A stretch of 64,000 nucleotides of DNA from assembly GCA_029238255.1 (NCBI GenBank), contig JAQWGK010000033.1, positions 82,955-146,954 on the forward strand, read 5' to 3'. The notes below the pieces were generated by a model. That model was not told where the DNA came from. It ran no database searches and was given only the letters and a program-made list of their open reading frames with translations. Both the position numbers and the translations under genes were made by a program. Below are positions 56,582 through 64,000 of this stretch, one piece after another. The stretch's first letter is position 1. Each line of letters opens with the position of its first letter. Source of the stretch: Porticoccaceae bacterium (lineage in GTDB: Bacteria > Pseudomonadota > Gammaproteobacteria > Pseudomonadales > Porticoccaceae).

Positions 56582-58018
56582 CTACAGTGAAAACTGTTTG
56601 GCAACATCTCCACTCCAGCTCTGCAGAGCCAATAGCACTTCGCGCTTTTTTTCGCTAAGGCTATTATCAGCGAGTAACTGGGCCAGCTCCTGATTGTTTT
56701 TCTCCATGGTCAGATAACCGGACTGCTCATTACTTAGGCGCCAGCGGCAGCTTTCAAACCAGGTCTGCTGTTCGCTCTCCGAAAGTGACTCGGGGAAATA
56801 GCGGGCGCGGTAACTAAACAGCAACTGGTTGTAGCGGTCATCGGCAAAATAATACTGTTGCTGCTGAAAATCTGTGGCGCTGGCACGACGAATATCATCG
56901 AGTAACCCGCGATCCTGATTGGGCAGAAAGCCGCCGTAGAGTTGCTGCTCTGCCTCTGGCTTTGCCGGAAATTGCTGCTCGGCAAAGACATCGGCCACTT
57001 TTTTACTAAGGTCCACTGCCATCAGTCGCTGCCAGTGCTTTTCGCAGCGTTCGAGATCTATATCCAGTCTTGCGGCGGCTTTTTTATCGATCAGCTTCGG
57101 TGTGGTGACCACCGGTGCCTTATTAATATGGATGACTTTTAGGGGAATTCTCTCTTCGCCCTCTCCCAGCTGATCGCCAGCAGTAAAGACGCGGTGGCGA
57201 ATCTGTTCCTCATTAAGACTGATCAAATCCTCTGGATCGGCGGATAGGTCAACACAGATAATGCCATTGCTGTTAGTTGGATGCTGGGCCAGCGGCATCA
57301 TTATTGCGCCATACATATGGGCTTTGGAAAGCATTCCGGAAATATGGAAAAATGGTTTGCGCTCTTTTAGGTTGAGCATTGCGGCTATCTGTTTTTTGCC
57401 GCGATTTTGTAATAGATAATCAAATAGCCGCGGCTGCTTTTCTTTGATCAGCTTGGCCATGGCAATGGTTGCCGTGACATCTGACAGCGCATCATGGGCG
57501 GCTTCGTGGGCTAAACCATTGGCGGCGGTTAAGTCTTCAAGCCTAAAACTGGGGCGGCCGGGCTCATGGTCTGGCCACTCTATGCCCTCGGGTCGCAGTG
57601 CTCGGGTGAGCCGCATCATATCGATAACGTCCCAGCGCGAGTTGCCGTTTTTCCACTCGCGTTGATAGGGATCGTAAAAATTTCTATACAGTGTGTAGCG
57701 GGTGACTTCATCATCAAAGCGGATACTGTTATAGCCGACACCACAGGTGTTAGGCTGAGATAACTGCTGATGAATAGCCTCAATAAACTGCGGCTCGGGC
57801 AGCCCTTCTCGCTGGGCCAACTGCGGGGTAATTCCAGTGACTAGACAGGCCTGAGGCGCGGGCAGAATATCCAGCTGCGGCTGACAATAGATAACCAGCG
57901 GCTCGCCTATAGGATTGAGATTAAAGTCGGTGCGCAGCCCGGCAAACTGGCTCGGCCTGTCGACAGAGGGGTTAACACCAAAGGTTTCATAATCATGCCA
58001 ATAGAATGTGTTTTCCAT
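56582..58018 (-). CDS. sbcB: Exodeoxyribonuclease I
   Basis: 478 residues. A DEDDh-type exonuclease domain (YWHDYETFGVNPSVDRPSQF, GVGYNSIRFDDEVTRYTLYR, HEAAHDALSDVTATIAMAKL) is followed by the SH3-like and C-terminal ExoI domains. It degrades single-stranded DNA 3' to 5' in mismatch repair and recombination. Its first ~50 bp are duplicated as a dead fragment at about 59494-59540. Confidence 0.96.
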   Translation of the reverse strand: MENTFYWHDYETFGVNPSVDRPSQFAGLRTDFNLNPIGEPLVIYCQPQLDILPAPQACLVTGITPQLAQREGLPEPQFIEAIHQQLSQPNTCGVGYNSIRFDDEVTRYTLYRNFYDPYQREWKNGNSRWDVIDMMRLTRALRPEGIEWPDHEPGRPSFRLEDLTAANGLAHEAAHDALSDVTATIAMAKLIKEKQPRLFDYLLQNRGKKQIAAMLNLKERKPFFHISGMLSKAHMYGAIMMPLAQHPTNSNGIICVDLSADPEDLISLNEEQIRHRVFTAGDQLGEGEERIPLKVIHINKAPVVTTPKLIDKKAAARLDIDLERCEKHWQRLMAVDLSKKVADVFAEQQFPAKPEAEQQLYGGFLPNQDRGLLDDIRRASATDFQQQQYYFADDRYNQLLFSYRARYFPESLSESEQQTWFESCRWRLSNEQSGYLTMEKNNQELAQLLADNSLSEKKREVLLALQSWSGDVAKQFSL

Positions 58019-58081
58019 CTTGGTTCTCCCTATCCCTAATCCAAACTTAAGTACTTTCCACTTGCCGGCCTTAGGCCATAA

Positions 58082-58118
58082 AAAAACGGCGCCTACTCAA
58101 TAGTAAAACGCCGTTTTT
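58082..58118. terminator. Rho-independent terminator after ompA copy 1
   Basis: AAAAACGGCG pairs with CGCCGTTTTT around a 17-base loop, with A and T tracts on both sides. It is duplicated almost exactly at 59593-59629. Confidence 0.92.
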
Positions 58119-58176
58119 GATACTGCTTGTAAAGCTCTCTTTAGTCAAACTAAAGCTTAGCCTAACTTATTGCATC

Positions 58177-59136
58177 TTAAAAAGAATAAACTTCAGAGAA
58201 TGACATCTCGCCAACTACGCGACGGTTGCGCGCACGACCTTCATCAGTCTCGTTGCTTGCGACTGGCTGAGTCTCACCGTAACCCATAGCCGAAACGCGC
58301 TCAGCAGGAATACCATAATCGGCTACCAGTTTGGCTTTAACCGCTTTGGCGCGACGGTCAGAGAGGCTCATATTGTAGTCGTCTGAACCACGGCTATCAG
58401 TGTGGCCTTCAAGAACCAGATCAATATCTTCATGGGCCTTCATGGCTGCGGCAATGGCTTCAAGTTGGTCGCCGTAAATCGCCAGTACTGTGTCTTGGTT
58501 AAATTCGAACTCTACATTCAAACGTACAGTAATGGTGCGAACTTCAGGCTCTGCAGCTGGCTCAGGCTCTGCAACCGGCGCTGGCGCGACTGGGGCAGGA
58601 GCGGGAGCAGGTGCCGCTTTTTTACCGAACAGCTTGTTTAGAGAAAGCTGAAAACCATAATCCTGAGCATTGGTATCGTCCAGATCAGCCATGCCACGGA
58701 TATCCGCACGGAATTCAAGAGCACCTTCAAACTGAGTACCCAGACCCAAACCCAAGAGTACCTGCTCGGACTTATCATCATGTCCAGGCATCAGGTTATT
58801 GGTGTCATCAAAGTCGTACTGGTTGAAGCCACCCAGCAGGTAAGGACGCCAGCTAGAGGAGCTATCACCGAGCCATACCAGTGCATTTAACGATGTAACA
58901 TTAACCTCATCGTGACCTGAATTGGCACCGTAGCCCAACTCAATAGCAACATCGTCAGCAATATACTTACCGATTTGAAGACCTAGAGTTGCAGATTTGT
59001 GATCGTCAACAACAGCTCGATTACTGTCTAAATCGTAATGGCCAGCAGTAGCACCCAGATACCATTGATCATTTGCAAGAGAAGCTCCGGCAATAGCAAA
59101 AGCAACGACTCCAACAACTGTATTAATGAGTTTCAT
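58177..59136 (-). CDS. ompA: OmpA-family outer-membrane protein, copy 1 (full length)
   Basis: 319 residues. Signal peptide, then an eight-stranded barrel (DQWYLGATAGHYDLDSN to GFQLSLNKLFGKK, about 21-173), a proline/alanine linker (PAPAPAPVAPAPVAEPEPAA), and the peptidoglycan-binding OmpA domain with EGHTDSRGSDDYNMSLSDRR and GETQPVASNETDEGRARNRR. It anchors the outer membrane to the wall. The barrel is repeated gap-free in the gene at 59673. Confidence 0.94.
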   Translation of the reverse strand: MKLINTVVGVVAFAIAGASLANDQWYLGATAGHYDLDSNRAVVDDHKSATLGLQIGKYIADDVAIELGYGANSGHDEVNVTSLNALVWLGDSSSSWRPYLLGGFNQYDFDDTNNLMPGHDDKSEQVLLGLGLGTQFEGALEFRADIRGMADLDDTNAQDYGFQLSLNKLFGKKAAPAPAPAPVAPAPVAEPEPAAEPEVRTITVRLNVEFEFNQDTVLAIYGDQLEAIAAAMKAHEDIDLVLEGHTDSRGSDDYNMSLSDRRAKAVKAKLVADYGIPAERVSAMGYGETQPVASNETDEGRARNRRVVGEMSFSEVYSF

Positions 59137-59261
59137 ATTTTTCTTCCTTTTTTAAAATTACGCTCCCCCGTGGAGCTATTTCATAGTATGTGTTTTGGTA
59201 ATATTTTTTGTCACTTTACAACCAGACTAGGACAGTTAACTTATTGCATTTAACCTACTTA

Positions 59262-59493
59262 ATCTAGCCTAGTTTTAGAGTTTTTTCTTCTCTTTTTGCC
59301 TGCCATATTTGCGGGCCAATTTTATGCACTAATCCACCCTGGGTATCCACAGCGACAGTGGCCGGCATATCGTCCACTTATAAGTCATGGATAGCGTCGA
59401 TTCCGAGCCCCGAGAATGGGCTAATTTTAGCATGTTTTATGGCTTTGGAAATCAAATATGCTACACCGTCAACGGCAATAAGATAGACCGCCG
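59262..59493 (-). pseudogene. Dead 3' fragment of fumarase (fum)
   Basis: Read against 60400-60625 it keeps long matches such as TTTTTGCCTGCCA(T/G)ATTTGCGGGCCAATTTTATGCAC and GGCTTTGGA(A/G)A, but carries many substitutions and stop codons. It corresponds to the last ~75 codons of the fumarase gene and has no start. Confidence 0.88.
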
Positions 59494-59540
59494 GATTGAT
59501 GCCAAAGATCTCAAATCATGCCAATAGAATATACTTTTTA
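59494..59540 (-). pseudogene. Dead 5' fragment of sbcB
   Basis: The coding-strand block TTCTATTGGCATGATT (read on minus) equals codons 4-9 of sbcB, and GCCAAAGAT and flanking bases match the next codons with changes. The start codon and frame are lost. The junction with the fumarase fragment is near 59493. Confidence 0.85.
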
Positions 59541-59592
59541 TTACTTGCTCTTCTATCTTCTGACTGTGCACCATTATTAAAACATCGATAAA

Positions 59593-59629
59593 AAAAACGG
59601 CGCCTACAGTTAAGTAAAGCGCCGTTTTT
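59593..59629. terminator. Rho-independent terminator after ompA-like copy 2
   Basis: AAAAACGGCG / CGCCGTTTTT stem with A and T tracts, near identical to the hairpin at 58082-58118. It lies 44 bp past the stop of the short gene. Confidence 0.92.
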
Positions 59630-59672
59630 GATACTACTTGGAAACCTGTGCTTTAGAAGCTATAACAGGTGC

Positions 59673-60194
59673 CTATTTTTCAACGAAGTTCTTGTTAATG
59701 GAAATCTGTACACCATGATCCTGAGCATCGTTGCCATCAATATCATACATTCCACGGATATCAGCACGGAACTCCATATCATTATCGAGCTGCTTACCCA
59801 GACCAAAACCAAACATCACCTGGTCAGACTTATCACCATGTCCACGAACCAAGCTGCGCGTCGCTTCGAAGTCGTACTGGTTGAAACCACCCAGCACATA
59901 AGGACGCCAGTTGTCGGATTCGTCACCGAGCCAGTAAAGGGCATTAAGTGAAGAAACAGAAAAATCATCGTAGCCTGTATTGACACCATAGCCCAACTCG
60001 ATGGCCATATCGTCAGAAATATACTTGCCTACCTGAATGCCTGCATTTGCCGCTTTGAGATCACTATACTTAGTTCGCTCGCTGCCTAGGTCATAATAAC
60101 TAACGGTAGCTCCCAGATACCAGTGATCACTTGCAAAAGACGCCCCAGCAAAAGCAATAGCAGCTGCTCCAACAATTGTTTTAATGCATTTCAT
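59673..60194 (-). CDS. OmpA-like beta-barrel protein, copy 2 (C-terminal domain deleted)
   Basis: 173 residues that align without gaps to residues 1-173 of copy 1: signal peptide, barrel strands (YLGATVSYYDLGSERTKYSD, SLNALYWLGDESDNWRPYVL, NQYDFEATRSLVRGHGDKSD), ending HGVQISINKNFVEK. The linker and peptidoglycan-binding domain are missing, and the stop lies at the barrel end. The frame is intact, so it is probably expressed as a free barrel porin. An 8-bp microsatellite sits 20 bp before its start. Confidence 0.9.
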   Translation of the reverse strand: MKCIKTIVGAAAIAFAGASFASDHWYLGATVSYYDLGSERTKYSDLKAANAGIQVGKYISDDMAIELGYGVNTGYDDFSVSSLNALYWLGDESDNWRPYVLGGFNQYDFEATRSLVRGHGDKSDQVMFGFGLGKQLDNDMEFRADIRGMYDIDGNDAQDHGVQISINKNFVEK

Positions 60195-60214
60195 AATTCA
60201 CAACCCTTTTATAA

Positions 60215-60286
60215 TTTTATTGTTTTATTGTTTTATTGTTTTATTGTTTTATTGTTTTATTGTTTTATTGTTTTATTGTTTTATTT
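60215..60286. repeat. 8-bp microsatellite in the leader of ompA-like copy 2
   Basis: TTTTATTG is repeated eight times without a mismatch (60215-60278), followed by TTTTATTT. It lies between the likely promoter and the ribosome-binding site (AAAAGGGTT), so a change in copy number would alter spacing or leader folding. Confidence 0.97.
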
Positions 60287-60399
60287 AACCACGCTCCCCC
60301 AAGGAGCCGTGGTGATACTACATTTTTGGCAGTATCTGTTCAAGTTTTGAACAAAATGGTCATTTGTCTCTGTATTGAACTTAATCTACTTAACTTTAC

Positions 60400-61917
60400 T
60401 TAATTAAGCTTCAGGGTTTTTTCTTCAATTTTTGCCTGCCAGATTTGCGGGCCAATTTTATGCACTGATTCGCCGAGCGTATCCACAGCCACAGTAACCG
60501 GCATATCGTTAACTTCGAACTCATAGATAGCTTCCATGCCCAGCTCTGGGAAGGCGACAACTTTGGCGTTAGTAATAGCTTTGGAGACCAGATACGCTGC
60601 CCCGCCAACGGCAATCAAATACACCGCCTGATTATCTTTAATCGCCTCTATACCTGTCTGACCACGCTCAGCCTTGCCAATCATGCCCATAAGGCCGGTC
60701 TGTTCAAGCATGGTGCGAGTAAACTTATCCATTCGCGTCGCTGTAGTTGGACCTGCGGGACCAACCGCTTCATCGGCGATAGGGTCTACCGGGCCAACGT
60801 AATAGATAAAGCGTCCGGTTAGATCAACGGGTAACTGCTCACCACGGGCGAGAATATCGGTCATCTTTTTATGGGCGGCATCGCGGCCCGTCAACATTTT
60901 CCCCGATAACAGCAGGGTATCACCGGGCTTCCACTCGGCAATATCCTGTTGCGTCACTGTATCCAGATTAACCCGTCGAACCGACTCATCCGCTTCCCAG
61001 GTAATCTCTGGCCAGTCTTCAAGATTCGGTGGATCGAGCTGAGCAGGGCCGGAACCGTCGAGGACAAAATGGGCATGACGAGTGGCCGCACAGTTGGGAA
61101 TAATAGCAACGGCTTTGTTAGCTGCATGGGAGGGATAATCTTTAATTTTAATATCCAGCACGGTGGTTAAACCGCCGAGCCCCTGAGCACCTATACCCAA
61201 CGCATTGACCTTTTCAAACAGCTCCAGACGCAACTCTTCATTGCGATTCTCAGCGCCCTTGGCCTGCAGTTCATTGATATCAATATGCTCGAGCAGTGAC
61301 TCCTTGGCCATAATCATGGCTTTTTCAGCCGTGCCACCAATGCCAATGCCGAGAATACCCGGCGGACACCAGCCGGCACCCATGGTCGGAACCATTTTTA
61401 ACACCCAGTCGACAACTGAGTCTGAGGGGTTGAGCATGGCAAATTTTGATTTTGCCTCTGAACCGCCGCCCTTGGCCGCAACGTCGATGGAGACTGTATT
61501 GCCGGGGACTATTTCGTAGTGGATAACCGCCGGTGTGTTATCGCCGGTGTTTTTGCGCTCGCCATCCGGGTCGGCAAGTATTGAGGCGCGCAAGATATTG
61601 TCTGGATGGGTGTAGGCGCGACGAACCCCTTCGTTGACCATATCGGTCAGACTCATTTCAGCCTGCCACTGGACATCCATACCGACACGAACAAAGACCG
61701 TGACTATGCCGGTGTCCTGACAGATCGGACGATGGCCCATGGCACACATGCGCGAGTTAATGAGTATCTGCGCCATAGCATCTTTGGCGGCCTTGGACTC
61801 TTCGCGATCGTAGGCGGCTTTAACCGCCTGAATAAAATCAACCGGGTGATAATAGGAAATGTACTGCAGGGCATCTGCAACACTGTCGATTACATCTTGC
61901 TGGCGGATAATAGTCAT
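60400..61917 (-). CDS. fumA: Class I (iron-sulfur) fumarate hydratase
   Basis: 505 residues. It interconverts fumarate and malate. The N-terminal domain carries the cluster cysteine region (GHRPICQDTGIVTVFV) and IPNCAATRHAHFVLDG; the C-terminal swivelling domain has GPTTATRMDKFTRTMLEQTG and ends near KTLKLN. Class I enzymes are oxygen-labile. It starts 1 bp into the stop of the upstream gene (TAATG). Its 3' end was copied into the scar near 59262. Confidence 0.96.
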   Translation of the reverse strand: MTIIRQQDVIDSVADALQYISYYHPVDFIQAVKAAYDREESKAAKDAMAQILINSRMCAMGHRPICQDTGIVTVFVRVGMDVQWQAEMSLTDMVNEGVRRAYTHPDNILRASILADPDGERKNTGDNTPAVIHYEIVPGNTVSIDVAAKGGGSEAKSKFAMLNPSDSVVDWVLKMVPTMGAGWCPPGILGIGIGGTAEKAMIMAKESLLEHIDINELQAKGAENRNEELRLELFEKVNALGIGAQGLGGLTTVLDIKIKDYPSHAANKAVAIIPNCAATRHAHFVLDGSGPAQLDPPNLEDWPEITWEADESVRRVNLDTVTQQDIAEWKPGDTLLLSGKMLTGRDAAHKKMTDILARGEQLPVDLTGRFIYYVGPVDPIADEAVGPAGPTTATRMDKFTRTMLEQTGLMGMIGKAERGQTGIEAIKDNQAVYLIAVGGAAYLVSKAITNAKVVAFPELGMEAIYEFEVNDMPVTVAVDTLGESVHKIGPQIWQAKIEEKTLKLN

Positions 61918-62744
61918 TAGAGTTGTTCTGTTCCGATGGATTGGGTACTGGCCGGAGTTGCGATTATCGGCGCTGACGACTGAGTAGCGGCCTGAGGCTT
62001 GTTCTCAAGGTTATAAATTTTTTGATTGGTCTGACGGCGGAATGCATCCATGGACTCAATCGCCTCAGCATTGCTCTTTAACTGTCGGTCAATATTATTT
62101 AAGGCCGACTCAAGATTGGCAATCTTGTCCGATAAGTTACGAGCAGCGGTGTTGATACCGTCAATATCTGCGGTGATAGCCAGATAGTTGCCACTGAGAT
62201 TGGTGAGACTGCGGTTCTCTTTATCCACTCTAGTACTGAGGTCGGCAATCGACTTTTCAATCGCCGTGCGCTTGGTGGCCAAAAATGCGATATCTTTTTT
62301 ATTCTTATCAATCTTGCCCTTGTTGGTGTCATTGGCGACACCCCAGAGCTTTTTGATTTCGGCCCAGTGCCTCTCCAGTGACTCACCCTGCTTGCTGATC
62401 TTTAACTGCAGCGCTGCGCCGGACTGACTCATGGATTCATCGGTGCTGCTAAGGCGAGATTCGAGCGCATCAAAGCGCTGCTGAAGATCTGCATGATTTT
62501 TTGAGAGTCGGTCAAACTGCAACCAGCCAAAGGCAGCAGCGACTAGCAAGCCAACAAATAACAGCGCAATTAACAGCTTCCAAAAACCACCAGATGAGCT
62601 GCCAGAACCATTTGAGGGTGGTCTGGTACTATCAATTTTTGATGATTTATTTTTGCCTGCAGATGCGGCGGAGCTGGATGAGCGCCCAATCATGTCGTCC
62701 CGCTCAGGGACTATTGGGTTTATACGGTTTTTATCCGCAGTCAT
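61917..62744 (-). CDS. Coiled-coil membrane protein of unknown function
   Basis: 275 residues from ATG 62744, which has AGGA 7 nt upstream; frame extension to 62813 is not supported. A basic and Ser-rich cytoplasmic N-terminus (GRSSSSAASAGKNKSSKIDS) precedes one membrane helix (LLIALLFVGLLVAAAFGWL) and a long coiled coil (about 85-250) with heptads such as RFDALESRLSSTDESMSQSG. The topology resembles proteins that brace the cell envelope. I do not recognise a family. It is translationally coupled to fumarase. Confidence 0.75.
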   Translation of the reverse strand: MTADKNRINPIVPERDDMIGRSSSSAASAGKNKSSKIDSTRPPSNGSGSSSGGFWKLLIALLFVGLLVAAAFGWLQFDRLSKNHADLQQRFDALESRLSSTDESMSQSGAALQLKISKQGESLERHWAEIKKLWGVANDTNKGKIDKNKKDIAFLATKRTAIEKSIADLSTRVDKENRSLTNLSGNYLAITADIDGINTAARNLSDKIANLESALNNIDRQLKSNAEAIESMDAFRRQTNQKIYNLENKPQAATQSSAPIIATPASTQSIGTEQL

Positions 62745-62862
62745 TTTAAAATCCTGTTGTCGGTGTTCCGTTTTGGATTTATTTATTATACGCCAATTGG
62801 AACTGTCCTCCATCCCGAAATAGAGAGTTATTTAACGCAGCCTGTGGATTTTGAACAGGCAC

Positions 62863-62889
62863 AAAAAAGCCGGCACTAGACCGGCTTTT
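62863..62889 (-). terminator. Rho-independent terminator after the PuuD-like gene
   Basis: AAAAGCCGG pairs with CCGGCTTTT around CACTAGA. On the minus strand it is followed by a T-run. It isolates the PuuD-like gene from the coiled-coil gene. Confidence 0.9.
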
Positions 62890-62938
62890 CTGAAAACAGG
62901 TTCAGGGCTGCTATTTATAAGCCGCCCGTGGCGTGTTT

Positions 62939-63577
62939 TTACAAATAGTTCAGAACAGCAACCATAACAGCAGTCAGACCAAGGCTTGAGTGAATCACGC
63001 CCTTCACAGTAGTCATAGGACCCTGCTTGCCAACCAGTGCATTAACTTCCAACAGCGCAACAATAACCAGCATTACGATCAAGCCAGTACCGCCAACGCC
63101 AGTGCCATATCCGTGACCCGGATAGTGTGCGCCAGCCAACATGCCGAGAGCCATAGGTGCAGAGAACAATACGTTGGTACGTGAAGCCAGCAGTGCTTTA
63201 CCCGCTGCAGCGGCCTTATCGCCACCCTCAACAAGACCCAGTGCAATTTTCTGTGCCGGCCAGATGACTGTCCAGACATTCAGGAACATCAGCGTACCCA
63301 TGGTCGCGCCAACAACAATATAGTTGTTCAGCTGGCCGAGACCAGTAGCAACGTGCAGCAGGTACAAACCAGTGATAAAAGTGAACATGGCGCCCCAACG
63401 GAACCACCAGAGAGCGCTAGGTGCCAGTTTAGCTTTGGCATCTGAAAGTGCTTCGGGAGTTGCTGACTTGAAGTAACCGCCCTGGATAAAGTTAAAGTAG
63501 TAAAGCATACCGATCCAGGTAATACCGAACAGCAAATGCCCCCAACGGACTAGAAAATCAAAAAACTCAACGCTCAT
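62939..63577 (-). CDS. PuuD-like membrane protein (urate hydroxylase N-terminal domain only)
   Basis: 212 residues with about six helices. FLVRWGHLLFGITWIGMLYY, ALWWFRWGAMFTFITGLYLL and LFSAPMALGMLAGAHYPGHG match the membrane part of the PuuD/Urate_ox_N family. The C-terminal cytochrome c domain present in the known urate-oxidising enzymes is missing, and no purine gene is near. Its role is therefore open; a heme-binding membrane electron carrier is possible. Confidence 0.72.
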   Translation of the reverse strand: MSVEFFDFLVRWGHLLFGITWIGMLYYFNFIQGGYFKSATPEALSDAKAKLAPSALWWFRWGAMFTFITGLYLLHVATGLGQLNNYIVVGATMGTLMFLNVWTVIWPAQKIALGLVEGGDKAAAAGKALLASRTNVLFSAPMALGMLAGAHYPGHGYGTGVGGTGLIVMLVIVALLEVNALVGKQGPMTTVKGVIHSSLGLTAVMVAVLNYL

Positions 63578-63739
63578 AGCAGACTCCTATTATCTTTTAT
63601 ATTGATTGGCGTGGCCCCAGCGGGCTACTAATTTGATAAAGGTCAATTGTTCGGTAATACAGTGCAAATAGCAATCACCTTTGCGTTGCTTGAGGCTTTT
63701 TTTTGGGGATCGGGCGTATTTGTCGAGGATTCGGGTCGA

Positions 63740-63766
63740 GATCCCAGCATTCGCTGGGATGACGGT
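63740..63766 (-). repeat. Dispersed palindromic repeat of a second type
   Basis: ATCCCAGCATTCGCTGGGAT is a palindrome with GATGACGGT following. When translated it gives VIPANAGIS, a phrase seen in many spurious proteins from dispersed repeats. It differs from the GTCATCCTGAGCG type found elsewhere here. Confidence 0.8.
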
Positions 63767-63916
63767 AGTTTCTTTATCATGTCGAACGTGCGTGATTAGA
63801 AGCATGAAGTGTAAGCCAAGTTCAAAACTGAGCATAATTCCAATATTTCTTTGAATCTTCTCCGATAGTCCAAAGAGTCCCTGTGTTGGGTCTTGAGATC
63901 AGTCAGGGCCCGCTTA

Positions 63917-63994
63917 TGGATTTAGGATTTCCAGATAGAGCGAGCGCTTGTTTGAGCGCAGCGAGTTGCGGGAGCGCTGGAAATTTTAAATCCA
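63917..63994. repeat. Long inverted repeat near the window edge
   Basis: TGGATTTAGGATTTCCAG (63917-63934) pairs with CTGGAAATTTTAAATCCA (63977-63994) at 16 of 18 positions, around a 42-base GC-rich interior (GAGCGAGCGCTTGTTTGAGC and on) that can itself pair. It may be a dispersed element or the 3' structure of a gene beyond the window. Confidence 0.75.
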
Positions 63995-64000
63995 TGGGAC

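Larger units (their letters stand above)
59137..59672. other. Duplication scar between the two ompA-like genes
   Basis: No working gene. From left to right it holds the leader of ompA copy 1, a decayed 3' end of fumarase (59262-59493), a decayed 5' end of sbcB (59494-59540) and a copy of the ompA terminator (59593-59629). This order is what a tandem duplication of sbcB(5')-ompA-fum(3') would leave. Confidence 0.85.
63578..64000. other. Right-end repeat-rich region
   Basis: No gene supported. It carries a second type of dispersed repeat (63740-63766) and a long hairpin (63917-63994) that is cut close to the end of the window. Confidence 0.75.

Noticed and set aside
60123..60350. 75-codon plus-strand frame FIVLLFYCFIVLLFY over the microsatellite
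   Set aside because: An 8-bp repeat read in three frames gives a 24-bp peptide period; it is antisense to the porin start and not a gene.
63590..63835. 81-codon minus-strand frame upstream of the PuuD-like gene
   Set aside because: Its centre is the VIPANAGIS dispersed repeat; no ribosome site or family match is visible.

Overview
The window looks like a chromosomal segment of a marine gammaproteobacterium. The protein sequences and gene neighbourhoods point to the Cellvibrionales/SAR92-Porticoccaceae part of the class, but that placement is an inference from gene content, not from a marker tree. Supporting signs are tesA-ybbA-ybbP, dsbC-hom-thrC, the glnK/amtB - ubiK - comM neighbourhood, an RF2 gene with the E. 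coli-type frameshift site, a BirA-type operator and a sigma-54/NtrC-type promoter. No tRNA, rRNA, prophage, insertion sequence or CRISPR array was seen. The segment is mostly housekeeping genes; the odd parts are repeats, decayed domains and one local duplication.

Layout. 1-3.6 kb: the end of an RTX secreted protein, then an ABC exporter subunit whose ATPase domain has lost every catalytic motif, and a HlyD-type adaptor. 3.6-9 kb: ung, heme A synthase, a small cytochrome c, lysS and prfB. 9-18 kb: a strictosidine-synthase-like lactonase and selO, then aldehyde dehydrogenase, serine hydrolase, SO_0444-type metal permease, and a PAS sensor kinase with a degenerate catalytic domain. 18-26 kb: ybbP-ybbA divergent from tesA, msrB, an EamA transporter, recJ and a DUF3094 protein. 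26-30 kb: the biotin operon bioB-bioF-bioH/bioC fusion-bioD behind a likely BirA operator. 30-34 kb: thrC, hom and dsbC. 34-37 kb: a nitrogen-regulated set (outer-membrane porin, PII, AmtB, second PII) behind a sigma-54 promoter with an NtrC-like site. 37-46 kb: ubiK, comM, a voltage-gated-type K+ channel with a zinc-ribbon tail, a SIMPL protein, LysE and EamA exporters, Sui1, an S9 peptidase, greB and pdxH. 46-50 kb: SDR, histidine phosphatase, OsmC, an orphan HigA-like regulator and a toxin-antitoxin pair. 50-58 kb: DEAD-box helicase, yqcC, dinG, an acyltransferase, pyrB and sbcB. 58-62 kb: two OmpA-related genes and class I fumarase, produced by a tandem duplication that left dead fragments of fumarase and sbcB between them. 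62-64 kb: a coiled-coil membrane protein, a PuuD-like membrane protein and repeat-rich DNA to the end.

Functional links. The left edge is a type I secretion cassette that probably continues leftward. The bio operon makes biotin from malonyl-ACP but lacks bioA here. The AmtB/PII/porin block is a coherent ammonium-acquisition unit under nitrogen control. Gene ends in several places are decorated with a dispersed REP-like hairpin (core GTCATCCTGAGCG...GGATCT). Its copies have expanded locally into a 21-bp tandem array after lysS and a ~50-bp triplication after selO.

I found no wholly new multi-gene system that I can defend. The most unusual items are the catalytically dead secretion ABC subunit, the sbcB-ompA-fum duplication with its domain-deleted second porin preceded by an 8-bp microsatellite, the degenerate kinase, the BioH-BioC fusion, and the toxin-first TA module with its palindromic operator between the two genes.
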